Origin: Lachnospiraceae bacterium
Lineage (GTDB): Bacteria; Bacillota; Clostridia; Lachnospirales; Lachnospiraceae
DNA: 11,929 bases
Direction of reading: 5' to 3'
NCBI GenBank assembly: GCA_900764225.1
Contig: CAAFNG010000424.1
Span: 1-11,929 of the forward strand
Shown: in pieces, positions 1 to 7,046 of the stretch
How positions within the stretch are numbered: the first letter of the stretch is position 1
Layout of the letters: each line of letters begins with the position of its first letter
Notes under the pieces: model-generated
The model's database searches: none
What the model was told of the DNA's origin: nothing
What the model saw: only the letters and a program-made list of their open reading frames with translations
Made by a program: the position numbers and the translations under genes

Positions 1-59
1 AATGTATAATTTCAAGTTTACAAATTATGATATCATCGCTGATATACATTGTCAAGTTT
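1..59. repeat. Operator-like repeat cluster around the left-edge promoter
   Basis: Three repeat relations are visible. ATATCA (30-35) and TGATAT (40-45) form a 6-bp inverted repeat with a TCGC centre, inside the spacer and touching the -10 element. TCAAGTTT occurs at 12-19 and again at 52-59, 40 bp apart, so one copy overlaps the -35 and the other lies at the predicted start site. AATGTAT (1-7) and ATACATT (44-50) form a third inverted pair. This arrangement suggests a regulator binding site. The regulator is unknown. Confidence 0.35.
27..55 (-). promoter_or_regulatory. Strong sigma-A-type promoter reading out of the left edge
   Basis: On the minus strand a perfect -35 TTGACA (50-55) is followed by exactly 17 bp and a -10 TATCAT (27-32). 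The predicted start is near position 20, so the controlled gene lies outside the window to the left. It is separated from galE by the galE terminator, so it is an independent unit. Operator-like repeats overlap the promoter and are listed separately. Confidence 0.6.
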
Positions 60-127
60 TAATGACTGAACCCTTCTGTTAAATCTGTACTTATTTGCTG
101 TTTATACACACTTTCTCTGCTGTAAAT

Positions 128-162
128 AAAACAGACAGTCTTTATAATTGACTGTCTGTTTT
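128..162 (-). terminator. Rho-independent terminator of galE
   Basis: A perfect 13-bp stem pairs AAAACAGACAGTC (128-140) with GACTGTCTGTTTT (150-162) across a 9-nt loop. Read on the minus strand it ends in a U-rich tail (TTTTATTTA) about 30 nt after the galE stop. It may also work in the other direction. Confidence 0.85.
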
Positions 163-193
163 GGCTTTTCTTTATATTCTTACAGGCAGGTCC

Positions 194-1210
194 TTAATCT
201 TCATATCCATTTGGGTTCTGGCTCTGCCATTTCCAGGAGTCTGCGCACATCTCGCGGATTCCGTTCTCAGCTTTCCAGCCCAGCTCTCTCTCTGCCTTGG
301 ATGCGTCAGAATAGCAGGTTGCGATATCGCCAGGGCGGCGGGCTTTGATTACGTATGGGATCTTAACACCGGTAGCTGCCTCGAAGTTCTTAACGATGTC
401 AAGAACGCTGTAGCCTTTTCCTGTTCCCAGGTTATAAATGCTTAAACCGGAGTTGTCCTCAAGCTTCTTGAGGGCTTTTACGTGGCCTTTTGCAAGGTCT
501 ACTACGTGGATGTAGTCACGGACACCTGTTCCGTCCGGTGTATCGTAATCGTTTCCGAATACGCCAAGCTCTTTCAGCTTGCCTACTGCAACCTGTGTGA
601 TGTATGGCATCAGGTTGTTCGGGATTCCGTTCGGGTTCTCGCCGATGGTTCCGCTCTTATGAGCACCGATCGGGTTGAAGTAACGAAGAAGTACTACATT
701 CCATTCCGGATCTGCCTTCTGGATATCGGTAAGGATCTGCTCCAGCATGGATTTCGTCCAGCCGTACGGGTTGGTACACTGTCCCTTCGGGCACTCCTCT
801 GTAATCGGGATGATAGCCGGATCTCCGTATACCGTTGCTGAGGAAGAGAAAATGATGTTCTTTACATTATGTTTTCTCATCACATCTACAAGTGTCAGGG
901 TTCCTGCGATATTGTTCTCGTAGTATTCCCATGGTTTGGCAACCGATTCACCAACTGCCTTCAGTCCTGCAAAATGGATACAGGAGTCGATCTCCTCGCT
1001 GTCAAAAACCTTATTCATTGCGTCACGGTCAAGGATGTCTGCCTTATAGAATTTCACCGGTTTGCCTGTGATCTTGGATACTCTGTCAAGAGCTTTCTCA
1101 CTGGAATTACATAAGTTGTCAACAACGACTACATCATAGCCTGCATTCTGCAGCTCTACAACTGTATGGCTTCCAATGTATCCTGCTCCTCCTGTTACTA
1201 AAATTGCCAT
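194..1210 (-). CDS. galE: UDP-glucose 4-epimerase
   Basis: Interconverts UDP-glucose and UDP-galactose (Leloir pathway) in the cytoplasm, using tightly bound NAD+. The 338-residue product has the usual family length. It starts with the Rossmann motif TGGAGYIG (6-13) and carries the SSSATVYG segment (122-129, catalytic Ser/Thr region), the short-chain dehydrogenase pair Y149-x3-K153, the RYFNPIGAH segment (176-184) and a C-terminal RRPGD substrate-binding segment (291-295). The ATG at 1210 has an excellent GAGGAGGAG Shine-Dalgarno just upstream (about 1218-1226), so the start is secure. Residue 299 is Cys, where E. coli GalE has Tyr299; the human enzyme has Cys at this site and also accepts UDP-GlcNAc/GalNAc, so dual specificity is plausible (inference). 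It has its own promoter and terminator, and follows the nucleotidyltransferase after 79 bp with no terminator between them. Confidence 0.96.
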   Translation of the reverse strand: MAILVTGGAGYIGSHTVVELQNAGYDVVVVDNLCNSSEKALDRVSKITGKPVKFYKADILDRDAMNKVFDSEEIDSCIHFAGLKAVGESVAKPWEYYENNIAGTLTLVDVMRKHNVKNIIFSSSATVYGDPAIIPITEECPKGQCTNPYGWTKSMLEQILTDIQKADPEWNVVLLRYFNPIGAHKSGTIGENPNGIPNNLMPYITQVAVGKLKELGVFGNDYDTPDGTGVRDYIHVVDLAKGHVKALKKLEDNSGLSIYNLGTGKGYSVLDIVKNFEAATGVKIPYVIKARRPGDIATCYSDASKAERELGWKAENGIREMCADSWKWQSQNPNGYED

Positions 1211-1251
1211 AGTTTCTCTCCTCCTCTGATTGGATTTAACAATTCCTGTTT

Positions 1252-1280
1252 ATTTTAGCACTGTTCGGCACTTTGCACAA
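1252..1280 (-). promoter_or_regulatory. Candidate galE promoter
   Basis: The minus strand has TTGTGC (1275-1280), a 17-bp spacer and TAAAAT (1252-1257). A TGC triplet just before the -10 gives an extended -10 (TGn). The start would be near 1245, leaving a leader of about 35 nt that includes the strong Shine-Dalgarno. Readthrough from the nucleotidyltransferase remains possible. Confidence 0.55.
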
Positions 1281-1289
1281 TAGAGTAAA

Positions 1290-2213
1290 TCAATCCCAAA
1301 GTCCCTGTGGGTAAAGTCCCTGATCTTTAAGGCTCTGAATTGCTTTAACTACAACCGGCTTGTCTTCTTTATAGGTCACACCATACCATTTATCCTGTGT
1401 GGTAAGAACTTTTACAGTAGCTTTTTTCTCCTTAAGAAGCTCATCTACTACAAATGGCAGGAAATACTCACATTTCAGCGGATTCTCCGGGATGCTTTTC
1501 TCAAGGAATACAGGGAAGCGTGCCTGCAGTTCCTTCATGAATCCGCCGGTAAAGCCCCACATATTCATGGATACCGGTGCATCAACCGGAAGACTTACCC
1601 ATGTTTTTCCGTCATCCTCGGTATAAGCTACGCCACCGTCGCGTTTCTCAATATGTGTTCTCTCATTGATATCTGCGAGATATCCGTTCTCATCTGTCTC
1701 GCACACACCACGGGATACGTAGCCATTGTCTGTCAGTGTATTCTCAAGACGGTATCCTACCATCATGTACTGAGCCGGAGTACTCTCCTCCTGTGCCTGA
1801 ATCAGAAAATCATATGCCATCTTAAATGCATGTGTTCCATAGTAGTCATCTGCGTTGATCACAACAAACGGTCCGTCGATCTCTCCTGCACAGCTCAGTA
1901 CTGCATGTCCGGTTCCCCATGGTTTCACACGGCCTTCCGGTACCTGGAATCCTTCCGGAATGTTGTTCAGATCCTGGTGGACATACACGATCTCCACTTT
2001 ATCGCTTAAACGGTCTCCGATGGCGTCACGGAAATCCTGCTCATTCTCTTTCTTTATGATAAATATAACTTTTTTAAAGCCTGCGCGCACAGCATCATAA
2101 ATGGAAAAATCCATAATGATATGGCCTTCCTGATCCACAGGATCAATCTGCTTCAGTCCGCCGTAGCGGCTTCCCATTCCTGCTGCCATTACTACCAGAA
2201 CTGGCTCTTTCAT
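1290..2213 (-). CDS. Sugar-phosphate nucleotidyltransferase (NDP-sugar pyrophosphorylase-like)
   Basis: Predicted cytoplasmic enzyme of the NTP-transferase (GT-A-like) fold, joining a nucleotide triphosphate and a sugar-1-phosphate into an NDP-sugar. In the 307-residue product the N-terminal AAGMGSRYGGLKQ (10-22) is a variant of the GxGTR...PK nucleotide-binding loop. KPWGTGHAV (97-105) resembles the KPxGTAxAV segment of GalU/RmlA-type enzymes, and INADDYYG (119-126) is the likely metal-binding acidic motif. The ATG at 2213 is preferred because AGGAGGA (2222-2228) sits 8 nt upstream; a longer frame opens at a TTG (2261) with no comparable site. Its place directly before galE suggests work on nucleotide sugars, possibly UDP-glucose supply, but the nucleotide-binding loop departs from classical GalU and the true substrate cannot be read from the sequence. 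Confidence 0.85.
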   Translation of the reverse strand: MKEPVLVVMAAGMGSRYGGLKQIDPVDQEGHIIMDFSIYDAVRAGFKKVIFIIKKENEQDFRDAIGDRLSDKVEIVYVHQDLNNIPEGFQVPEGRVKPWGTGHAVLSCAGEIDGPFVVINADDYYGTHAFKMAYDFLIQAQEESTPAQYMMVGYRLENTLTDNGYVSRGVCETDENGYLADINERTHIEKRDGGVAYTEDDGKTWVSLPVDAPVSMNMWGFTGGFMKELQARFPVFLEKSIPENPLKCEYFLPFVVDELLKEKKATVKVLTTQDKWYGVTYKEDKPVVVKAIQSLKDQGLYPQGLWD

Positions 2214-2265
2214 AAACTTATTCCTCCTGTTATTCACTATTTCAGATTTTTTTATCCACAATATG

Positions 2266-2305
2266 TCAGAAAGCCGGGCAGATTCTCATCCGTCCGGCTT
2301 TCTGA
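2266..2305 (-). terminator. Hairpin between kinase and nucleotidyltransferase (terminator-like, no U tract)
   Basis: A perfect 12-bp stem pairs TCAGAAAGCCGG (2266-2277) with CCGGCTTTCTGA (2294-2305), with some further pairing inside. On the minus strand the 3' side reads CATATTGTGG, so there is no U run and intrinsic termination would be weak. It may instead be a leader or processing hairpin of the nucleotidyltransferase mRNA, because a perfect -10 lies just upstream. Confidence 0.45.
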
Positions 2306-2317
2306 ACCCTGTATTTT

Positions 2318-2323
2318 ATTATA
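2318..2323 (-). promoter_or_regulatory. Candidate -10 element for the nucleotidyltransferase
   Basis: A perfect TATAAT on the minus strand lies about 28 bp after the kinase stop. No good -35 is found 16-18 bp upstream (TAGGAT at best), so the call rests on the -10 and an AT-rich setting. A transcript from here would carry the 12-bp hairpin in its leader. Confidence 0.35.
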
Positions 2324-2350
2324 CTACAATTTACTCTGGAATCCTATCCG

Positions 2351-3700
2351 TTATTTTTCGGATATCTCCGGAAAAACGATCTCCATTCTTGTTCCCTGTC
2401 CCTGTTCGCTCTCCACATTGATCTCCGCATGATGAAGGGTCGCTCCGTGTTTCACGATGGAAAGGCCAAGTCCTGTTCCGCCTGTCTGCCTGGAGTGGCT
2501 TTTGTCCACCCGGTAAAAACGCTCAAAGATTCTTCCCTGCTCACTTTTCGGAATTCCGATTCCATCATCCACAACACAGTAAAACGGATGCCCCTTCCGG
2601 TTTCCTACCATAATACGCACATGTCCGTTGTTTTCTGTGTAACGCACGGCATTATCCGCAATGTTAAAGACCATTTCGTACAGAACATGGCGTACTCCCT
2701 GAATTTTCTCAGAGGAGCCTGAAAGTTCAAGCTCAATATTCTTCTTTCCTGCTGCATTCCTGAGATTGTTGGTCACATCTTCCGCAAGCTCATAGAGATC
2801 CACTTCCTCAAAAGGCACCTCACTGTTGCTCTCATCCAGTCTGGAAAGCTGAATAATATCAGCCACAAGATCGGAAAGCCTTACCGCCTCATGGTAGATT
2901 CTTCCGGAAAATTCCTGTACATGGTCGACCGGTACCATTCCGTTCATCATAAGCTCTGCATAGCCCGAAATGGACATTAACGGTGTTTTCAGCTCATGGG
3001 AAACATTTGCCGAAAATTCCTTTCGGATCTCCTCTGCCTCTTTGAGCTCTTTTACCTGCTGCCGGATCTGACGGTTCTGCTCATCTACCCGCACAAGAAG
3101 CGGCCGAAGCTCCTCATAGCATACGTTTTTCAACGGATTTTCCAGATCCAGGTCGTTGATCGGCTGGATCAGCTCTCTTGTCTGCCTCTGGACAAAAATG
3201 AACTCCATGATCAGGACAAGAAGCATCAGAATTCCCAGAACCACAATGCTGGAAAACCAGGTAGAATAAATGGAATCCACTGTCTTTCCAACGCGGAGCA
3301 CACTTCCGTCATCCAGTTTTACTGCGTAGTAGAAGTTTTTTTTCGCAAAAGTCTCGGAATAGCGGATGCTTTCACTTGTTCCCTCTTTTTCTGCCTGGAT
3401 GAATTCCGGCCGGTTGCTGTGGTTTTCCAGCTTTTCCGGTGTTGCCTCGGAATCATAACGAACGGTTCCGTCCTTCGCGATCAGTGTTACACGGCTGGTC
3501 GATACATTTCCAAGCTTCTCTGTGAGATAAGAATCTCCAAGCTCTTCCATACCAACGCAGATGTACTGAGCTTCCTCCCGGACTCCCTGCTGCATATATG
3601 TGTTGAACCGGTTATAGGTTACCACACTGGCTGCCAGGAATGTAACCAGAACAGCCAGAACGATCATGACACTGGTGTGATTCAGAATCTTTTTTTTCAT
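2351..3700 (-). CDS. PhoR-like sensor histidine kinase
   Basis: Membrane sensor kinase that should autophosphorylate and pass phosphate to the regulator encoded just upstream. The 449-residue protein has a first membrane segment at about 12-30 and an extracytoplasmic sensor region (31-150, with KDGTVRYDSEA typical of PhoR-type PAS-like folds). A second membrane segment follows at 151-170, then a degenerate HAMP-like/coiled linker (171-228). The DHp domain has FSANVSHELKTPL with phospho-acceptor His235. The ATPase domain has an N box NIADNAVRYT (346-355), G1 VDDGIGIP (377-384), F box FERFYR (392-397) and G2 GGTGLGLSIVKH (407-418). All catalytic boxes are intact. The start ATG overlaps the regulator stop (ATGA), so translation is probably coupled; AGGAGA at 3707-3712 is its ribosome binding site. 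The signal is unproven; a phosphate role is inferred from the neighbouring cotransporter. Confidence 0.92.
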   Translation of the reverse strand: MKKKILNHTSVMIVLAVLVTFLAASVVTYNRFNTYMQQGVREEAQYICVGMEELGDSYLTEKLGNVSTSRVTLIAKDGTVRYDSEATPEKLENHSNRPEFIQAEKEGTSESIRYSETFAKKNFYYAVKLDDGSVLRVGKTVDSIYSTWFSSIVVLGILMLLVLIMEFIFVQRQTRELIQPINDLDLENPLKNVCYEELRPLLVRVDEQNRQIRQQVKELKEAEEIRKEFSANVSHELKTPLMSISGYAELMMNGMVPVDHVQEFSGRIYHEAVRLSDLVADIIQLSRLDESNSEVPFEEVDLYELAEDVTNNLRNAAGKKNIELELSGSSEKIQGVRHVLYEMVFNIADNAVRYTENNGHVRIMVGNRKGHPFYCVVDDGIGIPKSEQGRIFERFYRVDKSHSRQTGGTGLGLSIVKHGATLHHAEINVESEQGQGTRMEIVFPEISEK

Positions 3701-4371
3701 AAGTGATCTCCTATCCGGTATCCCACACCTCGCACGGTTTCAATGAGATTTCCTGCCTCCCCAAGCTTCTGGCGCAAAGTTCTCACATGAACATCCACAG
3801 TTCTCGTCTCTCCGTCAAAATCATATCCCCACACATGGCAAAGGATCTGGTTTCTGGACATGACCAGCCCCTTGTTTTCCAGAAGATATTCCAGAAGCTC
3901 GAATTCTTTTCGGGTAAGCTCCTTCATCTCTCCCTGATAGCTGACCTCATGGCGGGACACATTCACACGGAGTCCCTTGCAGTGCAGCTCCCGCTCCTCA
4001 CTCTGTCTCGCACAGCGGCGAAGGACTGCTTTTACCCTGGCTACGAATTCCATCATTCCGAAAGGCTTTGTAATATAGTCATCTGCTCCGCCTTCCAGAC
4101 CTTTTACCTTGTCGAATTCTGCTTCCTTTGCTGTTACCATAATCACCGGGATATCTCTCGTCCTGGTATCACTTTTCAGCCGTTTCAGAATATTATATCC
4201 GTCCTCTCCCGGGAGCATGATATCCAGCAGAATCAGCTCCGGCAGATTTTTTTTCATGGCTGTGTCAAGCTCTGACCCTGTTTCAAAGCCTTCCGCCTCA
4301 AAGCCTGTTGTCTCCAGGGTATAGACAAGAAGCTCCCGGATGTTTCTTTCATCTTCCACACAGTAGATCAT
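3697..4371 (-). CDS. PhoB/PhoP-like (OmpR family) response regulator
   Basis: Cytoplasmic DNA-binding regulator paired with the adjacent kinase. The 224-residue product has a receiver domain (1-120) with acidic pocket E6/D7, phospho-acceptor D50 in LILLDIMLPGEDGYN, T80 and K102 (TKPF). A winged-helix effector domain (about 128-220) follows, with LTRKEFELLEYL and RTVDVHVRTLRQKLG, the OmpR/PhoB DNA-binding core. The ATG at 4371 is chosen because receivers start right before the first beta strand (MIYCVEDE) and GGAGAGG lies 8 nt upstream. The open frame continues to a TTG at 4410, but those 13 residues do not fit the family. Its stop overlaps the kinase ATG. It lies next to a Na+/phosphate cotransporter carrying PhoP-box-like repeats, so control of phosphate uptake is the best inference; another PhoB-like role cannot be excluded. 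Confidence 0.93.
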   Translation of the reverse strand: MIYCVEDERNIRELLVYTLETTGFEAEGFETGSELDTAMKKNLPELILLDIMLPGEDGYNILKRLKSDTRTRDIPVIMVTAKEAEFDKVKGLEGGADDYITKPFGMMEFVARVKAVLRRCARQSEERELHCKGLRVNVSRHEVSYQGEMKELTRKEFELLEYLLENKGLVMSRNQILCHVWGYDFDGETRTVDVHVRTLRQKLGEAGNLIETVRGVGYRIGDHL

Positions 4372-4430
4372 TCTCCATACCTCTCCGTTTGTTTTATTTA
4401 TAACTCTCAAAAAAATTTCTCTGTATCTTC

Positions 4431-4459
4431 AGTATAACTTCTTTCTTTTTACTGCACAA
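4431..4459 (-). promoter_or_regulatory. Candidate promoter of the two-component operon
   Basis: The minus strand shows TTGTGC (4454-4459), a 17-bp spacer and TATACT (4431-4436), giving a start near 4424 and a leader of about 53 nt before the regulator ATG. The -35 directly abuts the hairpin that ends the cotransporter unit. The -35 matches consensus at only three of six positions. Confidence 0.45.
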
Positions 4460-4495
4460 GCCCTGGTATCTGCTTTATAGACAGATAACCAGGGC
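4460..4495 (-). terminator. Terminator-like hairpin after the Na+/phosphate cotransporter
   Basis: GCCCTGGT (4460-4467) pairs with ACCAGGGC (4488-4495), and ATCTG (4468-4472) pairs with CAGAT (4482-4486) past a one-base bulge, giving a stem of about 13 bp with a 9-nt loop. It lies 22 nt beyond the cotransporter stop. The minus-strand tail (TTGTGCAG) is poor in U, so termination may be partial. Confidence 0.55.
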
Positions 4496-4516
4496 GTGTG
4501 TGTTTATTTTCTTATC

Positions 4517-6352
4517 TTATTGTGCTCCTGACAGTGCTACTGCCTGTCCGGCCTTCTTACCGGCAGCGGCTTCTCCTGACAGCGGCGGCAGCGGATACTG
4601 ATTCCGTATCATCTCAAGCTCGTGATAGAAGGTCTCATCCGGGCTGTGCTTGAGCTGCTTCAGATGCTGATGCGTATCAAAGGAATCCTCATGAACCTGC
4701 GTCACACAGACGCCGATGTTGGAGCAGTGATCCGCAACTCTCTCCAGGCTGGTAGTTACATCCGAGAGAATAAAGCCCATTTCAATGGTACATTCCCCGG
4801 CGCGAAGCCTCTGAATATGCCTGTATTTCAGCTCTTTGCTCAGCTCATCGATTACCTCTTCCAGTGGCTCGATCTCTCTGGCCAGCTGCACATCCTGATT
4901 TTCATAAACTTTATATGCAATATCCACAATATCCTCAACTGCATGTTCCATCACACGAAGCTCTTCCAGGGCTTTTTCCGAAAAATGAAGTCCTTTACTG
5001 TAAAGCTCCTGGGCTGATTCCATAATGTTCACACCGTGATCGGATATCCTCTCAAAATCTCCGATACAGTGCAGCATAATGGATATGCTGTGGCTGTCAT
5101 GAACAGAAAGATCTTTCTGGTTCAGCTTTACAAGATAGGTTCCAAGCTCATCCTCGTAGCGGTCTACCTTCTTCTCGGATTCCTCGACCTCTTTCTTTCC
5201 TTTCTCCGTAAAATGCTTCAGAAGATCCAGTGCCGTGAACAGCGTTCTGTGTGAATCCTCTGCCATTTTTCTTGCTGCATTTCTGCTCTGTTCAACTGCA
5301 AATGCCGGTTTCTCCAGGAAACGGCTCTCCAGGATCATAAAATCCGGATCAGCTGCAGGTGCTTTTTCTTCTTCCTTCTTATCACGGATGGTAAGACAGG
5401 CAAGCTTCTCCAGTCCTTTGGAAAACGGAAGCAGTACCAGTGTTGCACTTACGTTAAACGTACTGTGCAGAATTGCGATTCCAGCCGGTGTTGCTGCCTG
5501 TGACATAAAGGAAAAATGTACGGCTGCATTGACGGTATAAAATACTGCCATAAAAAGCATTGTTCCGATCAGGTTAAAGTACAGATGCACCATCGCCGCA
5601 CGCTTTGCATTCTTGTTTGCTCCGATCGCAGATAAAAGTGCGGTGATGCAGGTACCGATGTTCTGTCCCATGATAATCGGAAGTGCTGCGCTGAACGGCA
5701 CCATTCCTGTCAGACAGAGTGCCTGCAGAATACCCACCGATGCTGAGGAAGACTGAATAATAGCTGTAAGTACAGCTCCTGCCACTACTCCCAGAAGCGG
5801 ATTAGAAAATTTCACAAGCAGTCCGGTAAACTCCGGTACCTCTGCAAGCGGCTCCACAGCCCCGCTCATGGCGTTCATTCCATACATCAGAATGGCAAAG
5901 CCTACAAAGATGGTTCCGATGTCTTTTTTCTTCTGGCTCTTTGTGAACATGATCAGGATCACGCCGATCAGAGCAAGGATCGGTGAAAATGATGTCGGTT
6001 TAAAAAGCCGGATGATAAAGTTATCACTCTGGATTCCTGTAAGGCTTAAGATCCAGGAGGTTACTGTTGTTCCGATATTCGCTCCCATGATGATTCCCAC
6101 AACCTGGGACAGCTTCATAATTCCTGAATTTACAAATCCTACGACCATGACTGTAGTCGCAGATGATGACTGAATAACTGCAGTGACGCCCATTCCAAGA
6201 AGAACTGCTCTTATCGGACTGGATGTAAGTGTTTCCAGAATACGTTCAAGTTTTCCGCCTGCTACCTTAGCAAGCCCGTCGCCCATCAGGTTCATTCCAT
6301 AAAGGAAAATGGCAAGGCCGCCAAGCAATGCCAGTACACTGAAAAAATCCAT
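4517..6352 (-). CDS. Na+/phosphate cotransporter (NptA family) with C-terminal PhoU-like domain
   Basis: Inner-membrane sodium-coupled phosphate carrier of the PNaS family (NptA/YjbB-like). The 611-residue protein begins with membrane segments at about 1-25 and shows the internal duplication typical of the family: QSSSATT (61-67) with GANIGTT (90-96), and QSSSASV (200-206) with GQNIGTC (229-235). The last membrane segment is near 292-312. A cytoplasmic helical PhoU-like region (about 345-560) contains both PhoU signatures, ERISDHGVNI (434-443) and ERVADHCSNI (537-546). A short Ala/Gly-rich tail follows. The ATG at 6352 is preferred because AAGGAG (6359-6364) lies 6 nt upstream and the protein then starts at its first membrane helix; a farther ATG at 6502 falls inside the greA terminator. 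It sits between greA and a PhoPR-like system, with candidate PhoP boxes upstream. Some relatives move other anions, so phosphate is probable, not proven. Confidence 0.92.
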   Translation of the reverse strand: MDFFSVLALLGGLAIFLYGMNLMGDGLAKVAGGKLERILETLTSSPIRAVLLGMGVTAVIQSSSATTVMVVGFVNSGIMKLSQVVGIIMGANIGTTVTSWILSLTGIQSDNFIIRLFKPTSFSPILALIGVILIMFTKSQKKKDIGTIFVGFAILMYGMNAMSGAVEPLAEVPEFTGLLVKFSNPLLGVVAGAVLTAIIQSSSASVGILQALCLTGMVPFSAALPIIMGQNIGTCITALLSAIGANKNAKRAAMVHLYFNLIGTMLFMAVFYTVNAAVHFSFMSQAATPAGIAILHSTFNVSATLVLLPFSKGLEKLACLTIRDKKEEEKAPAADPDFMILESRFLEKPAFAVEQSRNAARKMAEDSHRTLFTALDLLKHFTEKGKKEVEESEKKVDRYEDELGTYLVKLNQKDLSVHDSHSISIMLHCIGDFERISDHGVNIMESAQELYSKGLHFSEKALEELRVMEHAVEDIVDIAYKVYENQDVQLAREIEPLEEVIDELSKELKYRHIQRLRAGECTIEMGFILSDVTTSLERVADHCSNIGVCVTQVHEDSFDTHQHLKQLKHSPDETFYHELEMIRNQYPLPPLSGEAAAGKKAGQAVALSGAQ

Positions 6353-6418
6353 GATTCTCTCCTTCACTTTCTCATATTTGATATGTTTGATCTTCGATTT
6401 CTCATTTCGACATTTTTC

Positions 6419-6472
6419 ATGATAGCGGCCCTTTGTAAAGTTTTCCCCACCGGAATGTAAAATCTGTGTAAA
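6419..6472 (-). promoter_or_regulatory. Candidate PhoP-box promoter of the cotransporter
   Basis: Three identical TTTACA hexamers lie on the minus strand at 6467-6472, 6456-6461 and 6434-6439. Their offsets are 11 and 22 bp, so all share one face of the helix with one slot of a four-repeat array unfilled. A -10-like TATCAT lies at 6419-6424. Taking the start at about 6412, the repeats span -60 to -22. Established knowledge (recalled): Bacillus PhoP binds TT(A/T/C)ACA-type repeats about 5 bp apart in this promoter position. The first repeat shares T residues with the greA terminator tail. Confidence 0.5.
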
Positions 6473-6499
6473 AAAATAAGGCAGGTTCTCCTGCCTTAT
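6471..6499 (-). terminator. Rho-independent terminator of greA
   Basis: A perfect 10-bp stem, ATAAGGCAGG (6476-6485) with CCTGCCTTAT (6490-6499), has a 4-nt loop and on the minus strand is followed by a run of T. It begins 8 nt after the greA stop. It separates carD-greA from the cotransporter. Confidence 0.92.
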
Positions 6500-6507
6500 C
6501 ATTTCGG

Positions 6508-7008
6508 TTAAAATCCACGGATCTCTTCGTCTTCAGATCCTGTCTTGTCAATAGACTTGATCACAAGGTAATAGCTGTAGCCATCATTAACCTTCACCTC
6601 AACACGGTCGCCAACGCGATGGCCACGAAGAGCTTTTCCGATGGGGGATTCGATACTGATACGGTTCTCCATGGAGTTTCCTCGGATGGAAGTGACAAGC
6701 TTGTACTTCTCGATCTCATTGTCCTCCTCAAAAAGCACCTCTACGATATCGTCCATTCCCACCTCATCTGCTTTGGAATCATCGGATACGATGGATGCTG
6801 TCTTCAACATTCTCTCCAGATAGCGGATACGACTCTCGTTCTGGTTCTTGTGCTTCTTTGCCGCGTAATATTCAAAGTTCTCGCTTAAGTCACCCTGGGC
6901 ACGTGCTTCCTTCACGGCTTCGATGGCTTCCTTACGTACCACCAGTTTGCGGTGTTCGATTTCCTGCTCTATTTTTTCAACGTCCTTGCGTGTAAGCTGC
7001 TCTCTCAT
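6508..7008 (-). CDS. greA: GreA/GreB-family transcription elongation factor
   Basis: Binds the secondary channel of RNA polymerase and rescues backtracked complexes by stimulating transcript cleavage. The 166-residue product has an N-terminal coiled coil (about 5-75) whose tip carries GDLSEN (39-44); D40 and E43 match the acidic catalytic tip residues of GreA. The C-terminal FKBP-like domain has SPIGKALRGHRVGD (121-134). Start choice: AAGGAG (7021-7026) touches the ATG at 7020 with no spacer, so the next ATG (7008), 12 nt from the Shine-Dalgarno, is preferred; the longer form would add four residues. Details such as SENFEYYAAKKHKNQNES differ from the common SENAEYDAAKDEQ pattern, so this may be a GreA paralogue rather than the sole GreA of the genome. 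It follows carD with no terminator between, and has its own -35/-10. Confidence 0.92.
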   Translation of the reverse strand: MREQLTRKDVEKIEQEIEHRKLVVRKEAIEAVKEARAQGDLSENFEYYAAKKHKNQNESRIRYLERMLKTASIVSDDSKADEVGMDDIVEVLFEEDNEIEKYKLVTSIRGNSMENRISIESPIGKALRGHRVGDRVEVKVNDGYSYYLVIKSIDKTGSEDEEIRGF

Positions 7009-7046
7009 GATCTGTGGCATCTCCTTTTTTTCTGTTTACCGAAAAT

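Noticed and set aside
2996..3706. Plus-strand open frame of 236 codons opposite the histidine kinase.
   Set aside because: It is the antisense shadow of a gene with all kinase boxes intact.
3690..3712. Programmed -1 frameshift at the A-AAA-AAG run at the start of the kinase gene.
   Set aside because: The regulator already ends at the overlapping TGA, and no meaningful product would result from a shift at codons 2-4 of the kinase.
3703..4275. Plus-strand open frame of 190 codons opposite the response regulator.
   Set aside because: It is antisense to an intact OmpR-type regulator and has no domain signature.
4372..4410. TTG start for the response regulator at 4410.
   Set aside because: Receiver domains begin at the MIYCVEDE strand; the extra 13 residues have no family support and the ATG at 4371 has GGAGAGG 8 nt upstream.
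6353..6502. N-terminal extension of the cotransporter to an ATG at 6502.
   Set aside because: It would begin inside the greA terminator, adds a charged non-membrane stretch, and AAGGAG points to the ATG at 6352.
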